Shown here piece by piece: positions 22,308 to 31,622 of a DNA stretch of 64,000 bases. Positions within the stretch are counted from its first letter, which is position 1. Each line of letters opens with the position of its first letter. A program made the translations under genes and the position numbers. Below the pieces are notes generated by a model that searched no databases, was not told the origin of the DNA, and worked only from the letters and a program-made list of their open reading frames with translations. The DNA is taken from NCBI RefSeq assembly GCF_008923185.1, contig NZ_WBMT01000001.1:248001-312000 (forward strand), in the 5' to 3' direction. Origin of the DNA: Actinomadura rudentiformis (GTDB taxonomy: Bacteria; Actinomycetota; Actinomycetes; Streptosporangiales; Streptosporangiaceae).

Positions 22308-24653
22308 ATGAGCAGTCCAGCGATCAGTGCGCGGCAGACGACCGGCGGCGGCGAGCCGCGTGAGCATGAGGTGCTGCGCGAGATCGAGAGCCGGGTGCTG
22401 TGGCTGTCGGCGGCGATGGTCCATCACGCGAACCGGGTGCGGTCGAATCCGTCCGGGTTGAAGGTGGGCGGGCACCAGGCGTCGTCGGCGTCGATGGTGT
22501 CGATCATGACGACGTTGTGGTTCCGGCATCTGCGGGCCGAGGACCGGGTGTCGGTGAAACCGCACGCCTCGCCGGTGCTGCACGCGGTCAACCACCTGCT
22601 CGGGTGGCTGGACGCCTCCTACCTGCCACGGCTGCGGGAGTTCGGCGGCCTGCAAAGCTACCCCAGCCGTGCCAAGGACCCCGACCCCGTCGACTATTCG
22701 ACCGGGTCGGTGGGCATCGGCGCCACGGCCCCCATCTGGGGCGCGCTGTCACGTCGCTACGTTGACACCGCCTTCGGAGGTGCGGGCACCGGCCGGCAGT
22801 ACTCGCTGGTGGGCGATGCCGAGCTGGACGAGGGAGCGGTGTGGGAGGCGCTGCTCGATCCGGCGGTCGCCGAGCTCGGCGAGGTCGTGTGGATCGTCGA
22901 CCTGAACCGGCAGTCGCTGGACCGCATCGTGCCCGGCATCGCGGCGGGGAAGCTGCAGGGCATGTTCGCCGCCGCGGGATGGCAGGTGATCACCCTCAAG
23001 TACGGGCAGCTGCTGGAAGAGCTGTTCATCCGCCCCGGCGGGGCCGCGCTGCGCAGGCGCATCGACGAGATGACCAACCCCGAATACCAGCGGCTGCTGC
23101 GCTGTGACGCCGACCAGCTGCGGCAGCGGCTGCCCGGCGACGGTCCCGGCGCCGGGGAGATCGCCGAGCTGATAGGCAGGCTGGACGACACCACCCTGAC
23201 CGGCGCGATGGCGAATCTCGGCGGCCACGACATCGGTGCGCTCGACCAGGCCTTCCACGCCATCGACGACGCCAGGCCCACCGTGATCTTCGCGTACACG
23301 ATCAAGGGGTACGGGCTGGCCACCCGCGGGCACCCGCAGAACCACTCGGCGCTGCTGACCGAGGCGCAGATGCGCGAGCTCGCCGTACGGGCCGGCACCG
23401 ACCTTGACGACCCTTGGCGGGCCCTGCCGGACGACAGCGCCGCAGCCGTGCTGTGCGCGCGAACCGCTGAGCGATTGCGAAGGCCACAGGTGCCGTCGCA
23501 GGCGCCGCCCGCGCTGCCGGTCGACATCGGCCGCACCCCGACCGGCACCACCACGACCCAGGCCGCCCTCGGCCGGGTGCTGCTGGACCTGACGCGCGAG
23601 GCGCCCGAGGCGGCCAGGCGCGTGGTGACGGTGAGCCCGGACGTGAGCACGTCGACGAACCTGGGCGGCTGGGTCAACAAGGTGGGCGTGTGGTCGGCCG
23701 GAGAGCGGCCCGACTGGTTCGCCGACGACGCCGAGACCATCCTGCACTGGCGGGAGAAGCCGACCGGCCAGCACCTCGAACTGGGCATCGCCGAGGTGAA
23801 CCTGGTCAGCCTGCTGGGCGAGCTGGGCGCCACCTGGAGCCGGTGGGGCCAGCCGCTGCTGCCCATCGGCGTGCTGTACGACCCGTTCGTCGAGCGCGCC
23901 TTGGAGCCGTGGTCGTACGGCATTTACGCCGGCGGACAGTCCATCCTGGTCGGAACGCCGTCGGGTGTGACGCTGGCCCCCGAGGGCGGCGCGCACCAGT
24001 CGATCAAGACGCCGTCGATCGGGCTGGAGCAACCCGGCTGCGTCAGCTACGAACCCGCCTTCGCCATCGACACCGAGTGGACACTGCTGGCAAGCCTGGA
24101 CCGGCTGGGCCGCCCGGACGGCACGTCCACATACCTGCGGCTGTCCACCCGTCCGGTCGACCAGAAACTGGCCGTGGTGCCGGACGATCCCGCCGCACGC
24201 GAGCGTCGTCGCCGCCAGGTGGTCGCGGGCGCGTACACATTGCGGCGCACCGACGCTCCCACAGTCACCATCGCCGCGATGGGCGCGGTGGTGCCCGAGG
24301 CGCTGGCCGCCGCCGACCGCCTCCACCGGCTCGGCATCCCGGCCGATGTCGTCTGCGTGACCAGCCCCGATCTGCTGTACCGGGCGATGCGGGCGCGGCA
24401 GGGCCACGAACAGGCCGAATCATGGATCCTGGACCAGGTCTTCCCCGCCGAGCGGGCCACACCGCTGGTCACCGTGCTGGACGGGCACCCGCACACTCTG
24501 GCGTTCCTGGCCACCATTAACCGCGTCCCGGTCACCTCGCTCGGCGTGACCGGCTTCGGCCAGTCCGGATCGCTGGAGGACGTCTACCGCCACCACGGCC
24601 TGGACGTCGACAGCATCGTCCGCGCGGCCCTCGACGTCACCGGTCAGCAGTAG
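22308..24653 (+). CDS. AceE-like thiamine-diphosphate E1 (2-oxoacid dehydrogenase / transketolase-like)
   Basis: 781 residues, the single-chain homodimeric E1 layout. The ThDP motif GDAELDEG...DLN spans residues 169-200. LKVGGHQASSASM and VSVKPHASPVLHAVN near residues 51-95 match the pyrophosphate-binding histidine region of AceE. The pyrimidine domain holds LELGIAEVNLVSLLGELG, with the catalytic glutamate, and GGAHQSIKTPSIG. The closest well-known protein is pyruvate dehydrogenase E1, but it is shorter than AceE (about 890-920) and no E2 or E3 gene is nearby. It may partner a distant E2 or act alone on another 2-oxo acid. It is divergent from an Lrp regulator and ends at a hairpin. Confidence 0.9.
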   Translation: MSSPAISARQTTGGGEPREHEVLREIESRVLWLSAAMVHHANRVRSNPSGLKVGGHQASSASMVSIMTTLWFRHLRAEDRVSVKPHASPVLHAVNHLLGWLDASYLPRLREFGGLQSYPSRAKDPDPVDYSTGSVGIGATAPIWGALSRRYVDTAFGGAGTGRQYSLVGDAELDEGAVWEALLDPAVAELGEVVWIVDLNRQSLDRIVPGIAAGKLQGMFAAAGWQVITLKYGQLLEELFIRPGGAALRRRIDEMTNPEYQRLLRCDADQLRQRLPGDGPGAGEIAELIGRLDDTTLTGAMANLGGHDIGALDQAFHAIDDARPTVIFAYTIKGYGLATRGHPQNHSALLTEAQMRELAVRAGTDLDDPWRALPDDSAAAVLCARTAERLRRPQVPSQAPPALPVDIGRTPTGTTTTQAALGRVLLDLTREAPEAARRVVTVSPDVSTSTNLGGWVNKVGVWSAGERPDWFADDAETILHWREKPTGQHLELGIAEVNLVSLLGELGATWSRWGQPLLPIGVLYDPFVERALEPWSYGIYAGGQSILVGTPSGVTLAPEGGAHQSIKTPSIGLEQPGCVSYEPAFAIDTEWTLLASLDRLGRPDGTSTYLRLSTRPVDQKLAVVPDDPAARERRRRQVVAGAYTLRRTDAPTVTIAAMGAVVPEALAAADRLHRLGIPADVVCVTSPDLLYRAMRARQGHEQAESWILDQVFPAERATPLVTVLDGHPHTLAFLATINRVPVTSLGVTGFGQSGSLEDVYRHHGLDVDSIVRAALDVTGQQ

Positions 24654-24670
24654 TCCGTCAGTGCCACGGA

Positions 24671-24695
24671 CCTCGACCCCCACGGCGGGGCGAGG
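24671..24695. terminator. Hairpin after the E1 gene
   Basis: CCTCG-A-CCCC (24671-24680) pairs with GGGGCGAGG (24687-24695) with one bulged A and a 6-nt loop, 18 bp after the stop codon. Confidence 0.55.
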
Positions 24696-24884
24696 TGAGC
24701 GACCCGGGACAACCTGGGGTCATGCCGGCCTCCGGGGTTCCGATGGTTCCGCTCTACCGGGCCTAACCGGGACGGAGGTGAACGGAGGTGAGCTCTGTTG
24801 CGTACTGGTCATTGCCTGGCATGATCCGTGTGCAGTTTGGCGGGGTGGCAGCTGTCGTTGTCGTCGTAGGAGGTCCGACCGGGG

Positions 24885-25463
24885 ATGCAGTTTTGGTCGG
24901 TGGTGCGCTGGGTGCGCGCGGCGAGTTTCTCGGCCGCTTGCGCGCTGCTGGCCGCAGCCGGTCACGTCTTCGGCGGCGGACGGGTTGATGGTGCCGCGCT
25001 CGCGCTGGGCCTGGCGATCGTGTTCGTTCCCGCACTGGCTCTGACCGGGCGCGAACGCACCATGGAGACGATCCTGCCGGCGGTGGCGGTCACGCAGGTG
25101 CTCCTGCATGCGCTGCTGCCGGAGGGCGACGGTCAGGATGCCGTCGCCGGGTCGGTGGGACACGGGCAGCACGGGTCGTCCGGGCTGGACATGCTGCTGA
25201 TGCACCTGGTGGCGATCCTTGCGACCGCATGGTGGCTGAAGTGCGGCGAGGCCGCGCTGTGCGCGCTGGCGCGTCACCTGGTCGGCTGGGTGCTGGCGGC
25301 CCTCCTGTGGCTGGACTGCTGCACGCCGGTCAACGGGCCACGTCCGCCGATCGGGAGGGCGCACCGACGGCTCGATCTGCGGCTGGAAGTCCTGCGTCAC
25401 GTGGTCGACAGGCGAGGGCCGCCTCTGCGGAGTCGCCCTCGGACGCTGTGCTGCGGTTGGTGA
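24885..25463 (+). CDS. Integral membrane protein, unknown function
   Basis: 192 residues, about five hydrophobic segments (roughly 8-28, 37-55, 62-80, 100-120, 128-145). It begins VVRWVRAASFSAACALLAAAGH, a motif shared with uncharacterised actinobacterial membrane proteins found beside PepSY or copper genes. GHGQHGSSG and LLMHLVAILATAWW give several histidines at the membrane edge that could touch a metal. The C-terminal 40 residues are basic with VVDRRGPP. An AGGAGG site (24868-24873) lies 11 bases before ATG 24885. It is 245 bp upstream of the PepSY gene on the same strand and may share a metal-related role (inference). Confidence 0.75.
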   Translation: MQFWSVVRWVRAASFSAACALLAAAGHVFGGGRVDGAALALGLAIVFVPALALTGRERTMETILPAVAVTQVLLHALLPEGDGQDAVAGSVGHGQHGSSGLDMLLMHLVAILATAWWLKCGEAALCALARHLVGWVLAALLWLDCCTPVNGPRPPIGRAHRRLDLRLEVLRHVVDRRGPPLRSRPRTLCCGW

Positions 25464-25708
25464 TCTCCGCTTTCCGGGGGCGGTGAACGTCACCAGGCGG
25501 ATGCCCGGCTCGCTCTGCGGTGAGCCTGTGCATGGTGCCGTCGGTGACCAGGTTCTTTCCTTCACCTTTCGATCGGGTGCCCACGCCCTGATGAAGGCCG
25601 TGCTCACTGTGAGCCCGGTCCTGTCAGGCACGCCGTGGGCTGCCCCGATGCCCCCTGCGAGCTGACGCACGCCATTGAGATGCGTGCTGCGTTACGGAGA
25701 AGCCCCTG

Positions 25709-27160
25709 ATGACTGCCCCCACCGAGACCCGGCCGTCCCCTTCCGGCAGAAGGACCGGCTGGACGGCGCTGCGCCCGCTGGTGCTGCGCCTGCACTTCTA
25801 CGCCGGGATCCTCATCGCCCCCTTCCTGCTGATCGCCGCGACCACGGGATTGCTGTACGCGTCGTCGTTCCAGATCGAGAAGATCGTCTACCGGCACGAG
25901 CTGACCGTTCCCGCCCGTACCGCCCAGATGCCCCTGGCGCAGCAGGTCGCGGCGGCTCGCGCCGCGCATCCCAGTGGCACGGTCACCGCTGTACGGCCCT
26001 CTGAAGAGCCCGGCCGCACGACCCGGGTGCTGCTGGACGTGCCTGGCCTGGCCGAGAGCACCCAGTTGGCGGTGTTCGTCGATCCGCACACCGCGCAGGT
26101 ACGCGGAACGCTGGAGAGCTACGGCAGCTCAGGTGCGCTGCCAGTCCGGGCCTGGATCTCCCACCTGCACCGTCACCTGCACTTGGGTGAATCCGGCCGC
26201 CTCTACAGCGAGCTGGCCGCCAGCTGGCTGTGGGTCGTCGCGCTGGGCGGCCTGCTGCTGTGGCTGGGCCGCCGCCGTTCTGGCCGCAAACTGCGTCGCC
26301 TCGTAGCGCCCGAGCGCGGCGCGCGCGGGCAACGGCGCCTGCTGTCCTGGCACGGCGCCATCGGGCTGTGGGCGGTCACCGGTCTGCTGTTCCTGTCGGC
26401 AACCGGGCTGACCTGGTCCAAGTACGCGGGGGCGAACGTCGATGAGCTGCGCGCCGGGCTCGGCTGGTCCACCCCGTCCCTCGGATCGTCGGACCACGGC
26501 GGCCACTCCGGGGCCGGTGGTCACGCCCACCAGGAAACCTCCGACATCGGCGTCGACCGGGTCGTCCAGGCCGCACAGGGCAAGGGCCTGAGCGGCCCGC
26601 TGGAGATCACCTGGCCGGCCGGGCAGGGCGGCGACTACGTGGTGAAAGAGATCGACAAGCAGTGGCCGCACCACCTGGACCAGGTCGCCGTCGCCTCCTC
26701 CACCGGCGCGGTGGTCGGCGAGCTGCGCTTCGCCGACTATCCGGTCGCGGCCAAGCTGACCCGGTGGGGCATCGACGCGCACATGGGCCTGCTGTTCGGC
26801 CTGGCCAACCAGATCATCCTCATCTGCCTGGCAGCCGGCCTCATCACGCTCATCGTGCTGGGCTACCGCATGTGGTGGCGCCGCCGCCCCACCCGCGGCT
26901 TCGCCCGGCCCTACCAGCGCGGCACCTGGCGGCAGGTGCACTGGGCCATCCTGGTACCGCTGGCCGCGGCCGCGATCACGGTCGGCTGCTTCCTGCCGCT
27001 GATGGGCATCTCCCTCGCAGCCTTCCTCGTTCTGGACATCCTGGTCGGGCTCCGCTCCCGCACGACCACGACCAGCCCTCCAGCCAGTGCGGTGCCACCC
27101 GCTGAGCCGCCTTCCCCAGCCGAAGAAGCTCAGCCTGTGGGCAGCTCAGACGCCGGCTAA
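25709..27160 (+). CDS. PepSY-associated transmembrane protein (PepSY_TM)
   Basis: 483 residues with four main membrane segments: about 30-55, 170-190, 225-245 and 365-390, plus a C-terminal hairpin at 415-455. The N-terminal LRLHFYAGILIAPFLLIAATTG and the later LLSWHGAIGLWAVTGLLFLSATGL and WGIDAHMGLLFG are the conserved PepSY_TM helices with histidines that resemble haem or iron ligands. A His-rich loop (DHGGHSGAGGHAHQE) lies outside at about 272-290. Relatives such as PiuB-type proteins are linked to siderophore iron reduction or copper. The Pro-rich C-terminus is probably disordered. It ends at a strong terminator. In the 245 bp before it I recognise no gene. Confidence 0.9.
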   Translation: MTAPTETRPSPSGRRTGWTALRPLVLRLHFYAGILIAPFLLIAATTGLLYASSFQIEKIVYRHELTVPARTAQMPLAQQVAAARAAHPSGTVTAVRPSEEPGRTTRVLLDVPGLAESTQLAVFVDPHTAQVRGTLESYGSSGALPVRAWISHLHRHLHLGESGRLYSELAASWLWVVALGGLLLWLGRRRSGRKLRRLVAPERGARGQRRLLSWHGAIGLWAVTGLLFLSATGLTWSKYAGANVDELRAGLGWSTPSLGSSDHGGHSGAGGHAHQETSDIGVDRVVQAAQGKGLSGPLEITWPAGQGGDYVVKEIDKQWPHHLDQVAVASSTGAVVGELRFADYPVAAKLTRWGIDAHMGLLFGLANQIILICLAAGLITLIVLGYRMWWRRRPTRGFARPYQRGTWRQVHWAILVPLAAAAITVGCFLPLMGISLAAFLVLDILVGLRSRTTTTSPPASAVPPAEPPSPAEEAQPVGSSDAG

Positions 27161-27177
27161 CCAGGAAGCGCAAAACG

Positions 27178-27208
27178 GCCGCCGGGGTCTCGCAGAGACC
27201 CCGGCGGC
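27178..27208. terminator. Terminator after the PepSY gene
   Basis: GCCGCCGGGGTCTC (27178-27191), loop GCA, GAGACCCCGGCGGC (27195-27208), then TGGTTT: a 14-bp perfect stem with a short T-run. Confidence 0.88.
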
Positions 27209-27318
27209 TGGTTTAACGCAGCTGCAGGGAGTCGTTATTGACTCCTGAGGACGTGGGGGAGGCGAGTAGGTCCTGCCGCGGTGGCGGCGACGCAATCAGC
27301 CCAGGTGCCGGGTACGGC

Positions 27319-28077
27319 TCAGTCCCTGTGCTGCCAATGGTGACCGAATTCGGCCTCGATCTCTGAGGTGGTGTGACCGCCCTGCGCGGCCCGGATGTGA
27401 CCGGGGAGATGGGCGCCGATGGGCGTCCCGGCCAGCAGTCGCGCGGTGAGGTAGGGGTCGAAGCCGCTGTAGTAGCCCAGAAGCCAGTACACGTAGACGC
27501 CGTGCCCGTTGAAGTACGGGGCGTCGCCGTCCCCGCCACCGAGCGGCACCACCCTGACCTGGGGCTCGCCGCCCTGGGCGATCCGGGCGGCGTCGGCGGC
27601 ACATGCCGGTACGGGACGGGGCCGGGAACCGTGCGGGGTCCAGTCCACCTCGGTCGTCGAAGGCCCATGTGCGGGGTCGAACAGGCAGGGTGGGGTCTTG
27701 GCCGGCGCGGGCTGTCGAGCTACGCCCGCCTTGGCCGCAGCCAGTTCGCGGGCGGCCTTGGCCAGGGCTTGGGTGCAGTCCGACACCTCTTGCCAATAGG
27801 TCGTGCCGTCCGCGATCTTCGCCCGATCCAGACACGCGCTCGCCACCCGATGGCAGTCACGTGCCTGGGCGATCGTCGGTGCGTCGAGCTCGGCGGCCTG
27901 CAGCCTGGCCGCGAAGTCGCGCAGGTCCTGGTCAAGGACGCTGTTGATGGCCTCCTGGGTTTCGGCGAAGTCGCGGCGGGCCTTGGCCATGAACGACTGC
28001 GGGCCCTTCATCACGTACAGCATCACCGCCAGTGTCACGATGACGATGGTGATGGCGATGCCGATATAGATTTCCAC
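27319..28077 (-). CDS. Membrane-anchored hypothetical protein
   Basis: 252 residues from GTG 28077. One N-terminal membrane helix (IGIAITIVIVTLAVMLYVM, 5-23) is followed by a charged helical segment (about 30-125, likely coiled coil) and then a conserved C-terminal block: CLFDPAHGPSTTEVDW, RPVPACAADAARIAQG, RVVPLGGG and APYFNGHG. The CxFDPxHGPS...PVPAC pattern recurs in actinobacterial membrane proteins related to TPM/YgcG-type families, and the two cysteines may pair. No enzymatic motif was recognised. Convergent with the PepSY gene across a terminator. Confidence 0.78.
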   Translation of the reverse strand: MEIYIGIAITIVIVTLAVMLYVMKGPQSFMAKARRDFAETQEAINSVLDQDLRDFAARLQAAELDAPTIAQARDCHRVASACLDRAKIADGTTYWQEVSDCTQALAKAARELAAAKAGVARQPAPAKTPPCLFDPAHGPSTTEVDWTPHGSRPRPVPACAADAARIAQGGEPQVRVVPLGGGDGDAPYFNGHGVYVYWLLGYYSGFDPYLTARLLAGTPIGAHLPGHIRAAQGGHTTSEIEAEFGHHWQHRD

Positions 28078-28190
28078 GGGACCCGCCGCCCTTCCGATTG
28101 CCCGCCCGATTCGCGCTCATGATCGAGGTGCGTTCCGGCAGGTGTCAACGCACATCGCCCAGTGGTGTCCGAAGACCGCTTCGCAGTTGT

Positions 28191-29249
28191 CTACCGTGCG
28201 GGTTTGCGCTGGCGGCGCCACGCGGAGTAGTGGTCGATGAGGGTCTCCTCGAACGGGCGGTACGCCAGGCCCAATTCGGTGGTGCTTCTGTCGTTGTCCA
28301 CGGTGAACCGGATCCCTAGGTGCTTGCGGATGTAGTCCGAGCTCAAGCCGAAAGCGGGACCGAGGATGCGGACCGTCCAGTGCGGCAGTCTGTGCGCGGG
28401 CAGCCGTGGATTTCGCGGGAAGTGGTCTTTGAGGATTCTCGACATTTCAAGGAAGGAGACCATCTGCGGGGCAGCGAGGATGTAGCGACCGTGGGCGTCG
28501 GGCTTCTCGGCGGCCGCGATGTGGGCGGCCGCGACGTCCCGGACGTCGACGACGGTGAACGAGAAGTCCGGGGCGCCATAGAAGAAGTAGCCCTTGAACA
28601 GTTCGTCGAGGAGGAAGAGGCTGCCCGATTCCGAGGCGGGAGTCAGCGAGGGGCCGAGGACAAGGCCCGGGTTGACGGCGACCATGCGCCAGCGGTCCTG
28701 GGCGCTCGCGGCGTCCCATGCGGCGCGTTCGGCAACGGTCTTGGAGTAGTGGTAGGGGTTGTTGTCGATGGTGCTGGTGGTGTTGAAGTATTTCTCGGTC
28801 AGGACCCCGTTCTCCATATCCCGAACGTCGATGTAGTCACCGAAGATGGCTCCGACGGTCGAGGTGAACACCAGCTTTTCGACCGTCGGCGTCCGCTCGA
28901 TGCTCGCCACGACGTTCCGCGTCCCCGCCAGCGCCGGTTCCACGAGCTGTCTGCGGCCGTCCTTGATTTTCTCCGGCATGAGGAAGGGCGAGGCCACGTG
29001 GAAGACCACCTCACATCCCTGCATCGCCTGGTCGAAAGCCCCGTCGTTGAGTAGATCCGCCTCGAAAAGCTCCAGCCGTCCGGGGAATCGCTCCTGCATG
29101 GCGCGCAGTGGCTCCACCTTCGCGGCGTTCCCCAGGGAACGCACCGTGGTGTGAACCCGGTATCCGCGCTCCAGCAGCTGCTGCAGGAGATGGCTGCCGA
29201 CGAAACCGCTCCCTCCGGTGACCAGTACGACCTGACCGCTCTCGCCCAC
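28191..29249 (-). CDS. Extended SDR aldehyde/ketone reductase (dihydroflavonol-4-reductase-like)
   Basis: 352 residues from GTG 29249, which has GGAGGAG directly upstream; an in-frame ATG further back lacks this. The Rossmann motif TGGSGFVGSHLLQQLLERG is at the N-terminus, FHVASP and FTSTVGAIFGD follow, and the catalytic YHYSK supplies Tyr and Lys. Such NADP(H) reductases (GRE2, dihydroflavonol reductase type) reduce aldehydes or ketones in the cytosol. An insertion NTTSTIDNNPYHYSK precedes the active site. The gene is monocistronic and divergent from the GH16-like gene with a 249-bp gap in which I see no gene. Confidence 0.92.
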   Translation of the reverse strand: MGESGQVVLVTGGSGFVGSHLLQQLLERGYRVHTTVRSLGNAAKVEPLRAMQERFPGRLELFEADLLNDGAFDQAMQGCEVVFHVASPFLMPEKIKDGRRQLVEPALAGTRNVVASIERTPTVEKLVFTSTVGAIFGDYIDVRDMENGVLTEKYFNTTSTIDNNPYHYSKTVAERAAWDAASAQDRWRMVAVNPGLVLGPSLTPASESGSLFLLDELFKGYFFYGAPDFSFTVVDVRDVAAAHIAAAEKPDAHGRYILAAPQMVSFLEMSRILKDHFPRNPRLPAHRLPHWTVRILGPAFGLSSDYIRKHLGIRFTVDNDRSTTELGLAYRPFEETLIDHYSAWRRQRKPAR

Positions 29250-29498
29250 GCGCTCCTCCTCCTGCCGTCTGACAGACAGCACTATCTTGATCGAGGAATC
29301 TACGTCCACCCCTGACGCAACTCGCCCGGCATGGCCCGCCACGGAGCCTGCGCTACTGGATCACGATCTGCAGTTCGACCCTGTACGGCCTGCAGAACGG
29401 CTGCATAGTCTGCTGTTCGGCAGGCTCGCCGTCACTGAAGACCACGAGGGCCGCCGGTCGATCCGAGATCTGCCAGGGGCGGCCGTCAGGAGCCCTGG

Positions 29499-30341
29499 AT
29501 GCTGTGGAATCACGTCACTGATCAGGAAGGCCCTGGACGCGTGAACGATGTTCTGAGCAAGGACGGCTATGCGCTGGACTTCGAGGATTCCTTTGACGGC
29601 GACGCGCTCGATGAGTCCCGCTGGTTGCCGTATTACCTGCCGCACTGGAGTTCCCGCGAGGCCACGGCCGCGAGGTACCGGATCGGCGACGGCGTGCTGC
29701 GCCTGCTCATCGAGGAAGACCAGCAGCCCTGGTCCCCTGAGTTCGACGGCGGCATTCGCGTCTCTTCACTGCAAACGGGGTTGTTCGCCGGTCCGGTCGG
29801 AAGCGGCACCGGGCAGTTGCGCTTCAAGCCCGGCCTCGTCGTACGGGAGGCGCAGGAGAACATCAGGCTCTACACGCCGCATTACGGCCTGTTCGAGTTG
29901 CGCGCCAAGGCGATCGACGATCCCCGGTGCATGGTCGCCCTGTGGATGATCGGTTACGAGGACCGGCCCGAACGGTCGGCGGAGATCTGCATTTGCGAGA
30001 TCTTCGGTCGTGACGTGACGCCCGGCCAGGCGGCGGTCGGCATGGGGGTGCATCCCTGGGGAGACCCGGACATCCACGACGATTTCGCCGCCGAGCCCAT
30101 CGCCATCGATGCCCGGGAGTTCCACACGTACGCGGCCGAATGGACTCCGGACCACGTCGCGTTCTATGTCGATCACCGGCTGGTCAAGGTCGTGGAGCAG
30201 TCCCCGAACTATCCGATGCAGTTCATGCTCAACATCTACGAGTTCCCTGACGATCCGAAGACGCCCGCGCAGGCTCCCACGCACCCCTATCCAAAGGAGT
30301 TCACGGTCGACCACTTCCGCGCTTATCGGCCGGTTTCCTGA
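29499..30341 (+). CDS. GH16-like (concanavalin-fold) protein
   Basis: 280 residues from ATG 29499, which has AGGAG at 29488-29492; GTG 29541 (protein starting VNDVLSKDGY) is an alternative closer to homologues. LDFEDSFDGDALDESRWLPYYLPHWSSRE is the usual start of GH16/laminarinase-type folds. The active-site strand is AEICICEIFG: both glutamates of the ExDxE motif are present but the central Asp is replaced by Cys, so hydrolysis may be weak or altered. FHTYAAEWTPDHVAFYVDHRLVK is the conserved second strand. There is no signal peptide, which is unusual for a glycan hydrolase and suggests an intracellular role. Confidence 0.8.
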   Translation: MLWNHVTDQEGPGRVNDVLSKDGYALDFEDSFDGDALDESRWLPYYLPHWSSREATAARYRIGDGVLRLLIEEDQQPWSPEFDGGIRVSSLQTGLFAGPVGSGTGQLRFKPGLVVREAQENIRLYTPHYGLFELRAKAIDDPRCMVALWMIGYEDRPERSAEICICEIFGRDVTPGQAAVGMGVHPWGDPDIHDDFAAEPIAIDAREFHTYAAEWTPDHVAFYVDHRLVKVVEQSPNYPMQFMLNIYEFPDDPKTPAQAPTHPYPKEFTVDHFRAYRPVS

Positions 30342-30379
30342 GCGGGCGTCCAGGCCTTGGATGGGCAGATCGGTCGCTG

Positions 30380-30790
30380 CTAGGCCGGATCTGACCAGCC
30401 AAGCGGCAGCGAGATATGTTCGTGGGTAATCAGCCACCTGTCACTTGACCGTTGGCAACAGACGGTCGATCGCACCCATACTTCGCCCTGAGGTATGCCC
30501 TCCTTGCGCGTTCCGCTGTCCAAGTGAAGCATGTGCGCGACCGCGACGTCTCCACTCATCATGATGTTCAGCTCGTGCGTTTCCAGACCGATGGGACCTT
30601 CGTACTCATCGAACCACCGCTGGAAGTTACGGCGGACCTCGTCTGGCCCCACGAACTGAAGAGGGGGAACGACATCGTAATAAACGATGCCGGGAGAATA
30701 GAGGGCCATCAGACGATCGATGTCCTTTGCCTTGCAGGCATCGACTCGCCTGTCCAAGAGCGCCCTGAACTCGGAATCGTTCGAAGTCAT
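30380..30790 (-). CDS. SnoaL-like / NTF2-fold protein
   Basis: 136 residues, cone-shaped alpha+beta fold: FRALLDRRVDACKAKDIDRL then YYDVVPPLQFVGPDEVRRNFQRWFD and a C-terminal WLITHEHISLPL strand. This DUF4440/SnoaL pattern includes ketosteroid isomerase-like enzymes and small-molecule binders. ATG 30790 is chosen over an in-frame GTG at 30802 because GGAGG lies immediately before it. It is followed downstream on the same strand by nothing and preceded by the sigma-factor remnant whose C-terminus is also SnoaL-like, so the two may once have been functionally linked. Confidence 0.87.
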   Translation of the reverse strand: MTSNDSEFRALLDRRVDACKAKDIDRLMALYSPGIVYYDVVPPLQFVGPDEVRRNFQRWFDEYEGPIGLETHELNIMMSGDVAVAHMLHLDSGTRKEGIPQGEVWVRSTVCCQRSSDRWLITHEHISLPLGWSDPA

Positions 30791-30923
30791 CGAATCCTCC
30801 ACTCAAGAAATGGCCGTGACCAGCTCGCCTGGCGACGGCCCCTGCGGTCTCAGTGGTCCGACGAAGCAGCCCCCTTGAATGTGAGGCGTCACGATCCTGC
30901 CGGTCTCCGAGCAGTGAGCAGGC

Positions 30924-31622
30924 TCAGGGGTCTGTTCTGTGGATCTGGGGGAGCCCGAACACGGCGAACAGGCTCCGGTCTTCGAGTACCTCGATGGCTT
31001 GGATGCCGGCAGCCGTGGCGGTCAGTATGTCGATCGTGTAGGCCCGGTACACCCCGTCCGCGTCCGCGCGGTAGACGCCGAAGCCCGGCTTGCCGTTGAC
31101 GGAGATCGGCACCATGCGGCACTCGCCGATGGCTGGACAGTGCGGCAGGAACCGGCGGATGTCGTCGCGGCCGACATTGACGATTTCGGAGGAGGTGCGC
31201 TCGCATACGGCGTCGTCGGTCAGGAGGCGGACGAGCGCGGAGACGTCACCGACCTCGAAGGCCACGGCGTACTCGTCGAGCAGGCGCTGGCGTACCGCAT
31301 CGCGAAGGTTCGTCGCTGCGGCCTTGGCCTTCGTCGGTTCGGCCTTGGCCGGGGATCCCTGGGCCAGCCGTGCCCGTGCGCGGCTCAGCATGCTGTGGAC
31401 GGCGGTGCCCGAGGTGCCGAGCAGATCGGCGATCTCCACCGCCTGCCAGGCCAGCACGTCGTGCAGGATCAGGACGGCGCGCTGGCGGGGAGAAAGCTGA
31501 TCCCACGCGATCAGGAGGGCTCGCTTGCGATGGTCTCTGGACGCGACGATCGTTGCGGGGTCCGCCTGCTCCGCTTCGCTCGTCGTCCCGCGGGTCGCGC
31601 TCGGACCGCCGTTGTCCGGCAA
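30924..31622 (-). pseudogene. ECF41/SigJ-like sigma factor lacking region 2
   Basis: As read from TTG 31622 the frame gives 232 residues: sigma region 4 (LSPRQRAVLILHDVLAWQAVEIADLLGTSGTAVHSMLSRARARL) followed by a SnoaL-like C-terminal domain (about 105-228), the architecture of ECF41/SigJ sigma factors. The N-terminal sigma region 2, needed for -10 recognition and core RNA polymerase binding, is missing. Traces are seen upstream in other frames: LDFLESRG near 31690 (the end of region 2) and ESSAWLPDNGG spanning the frame change near 31640. Everything before this is unrelated. I infer a truncated, frameshifted sigma gene; the surviving C-terminal part could still be expressed. Confidence 0.75.

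Noticed and set aside
22749..24407. 552-codon minus-strand frame inside the E1 gene
   Set aside because: Antisense to a gene with clear ThDP motifs; typical GC-rich antisense opening.
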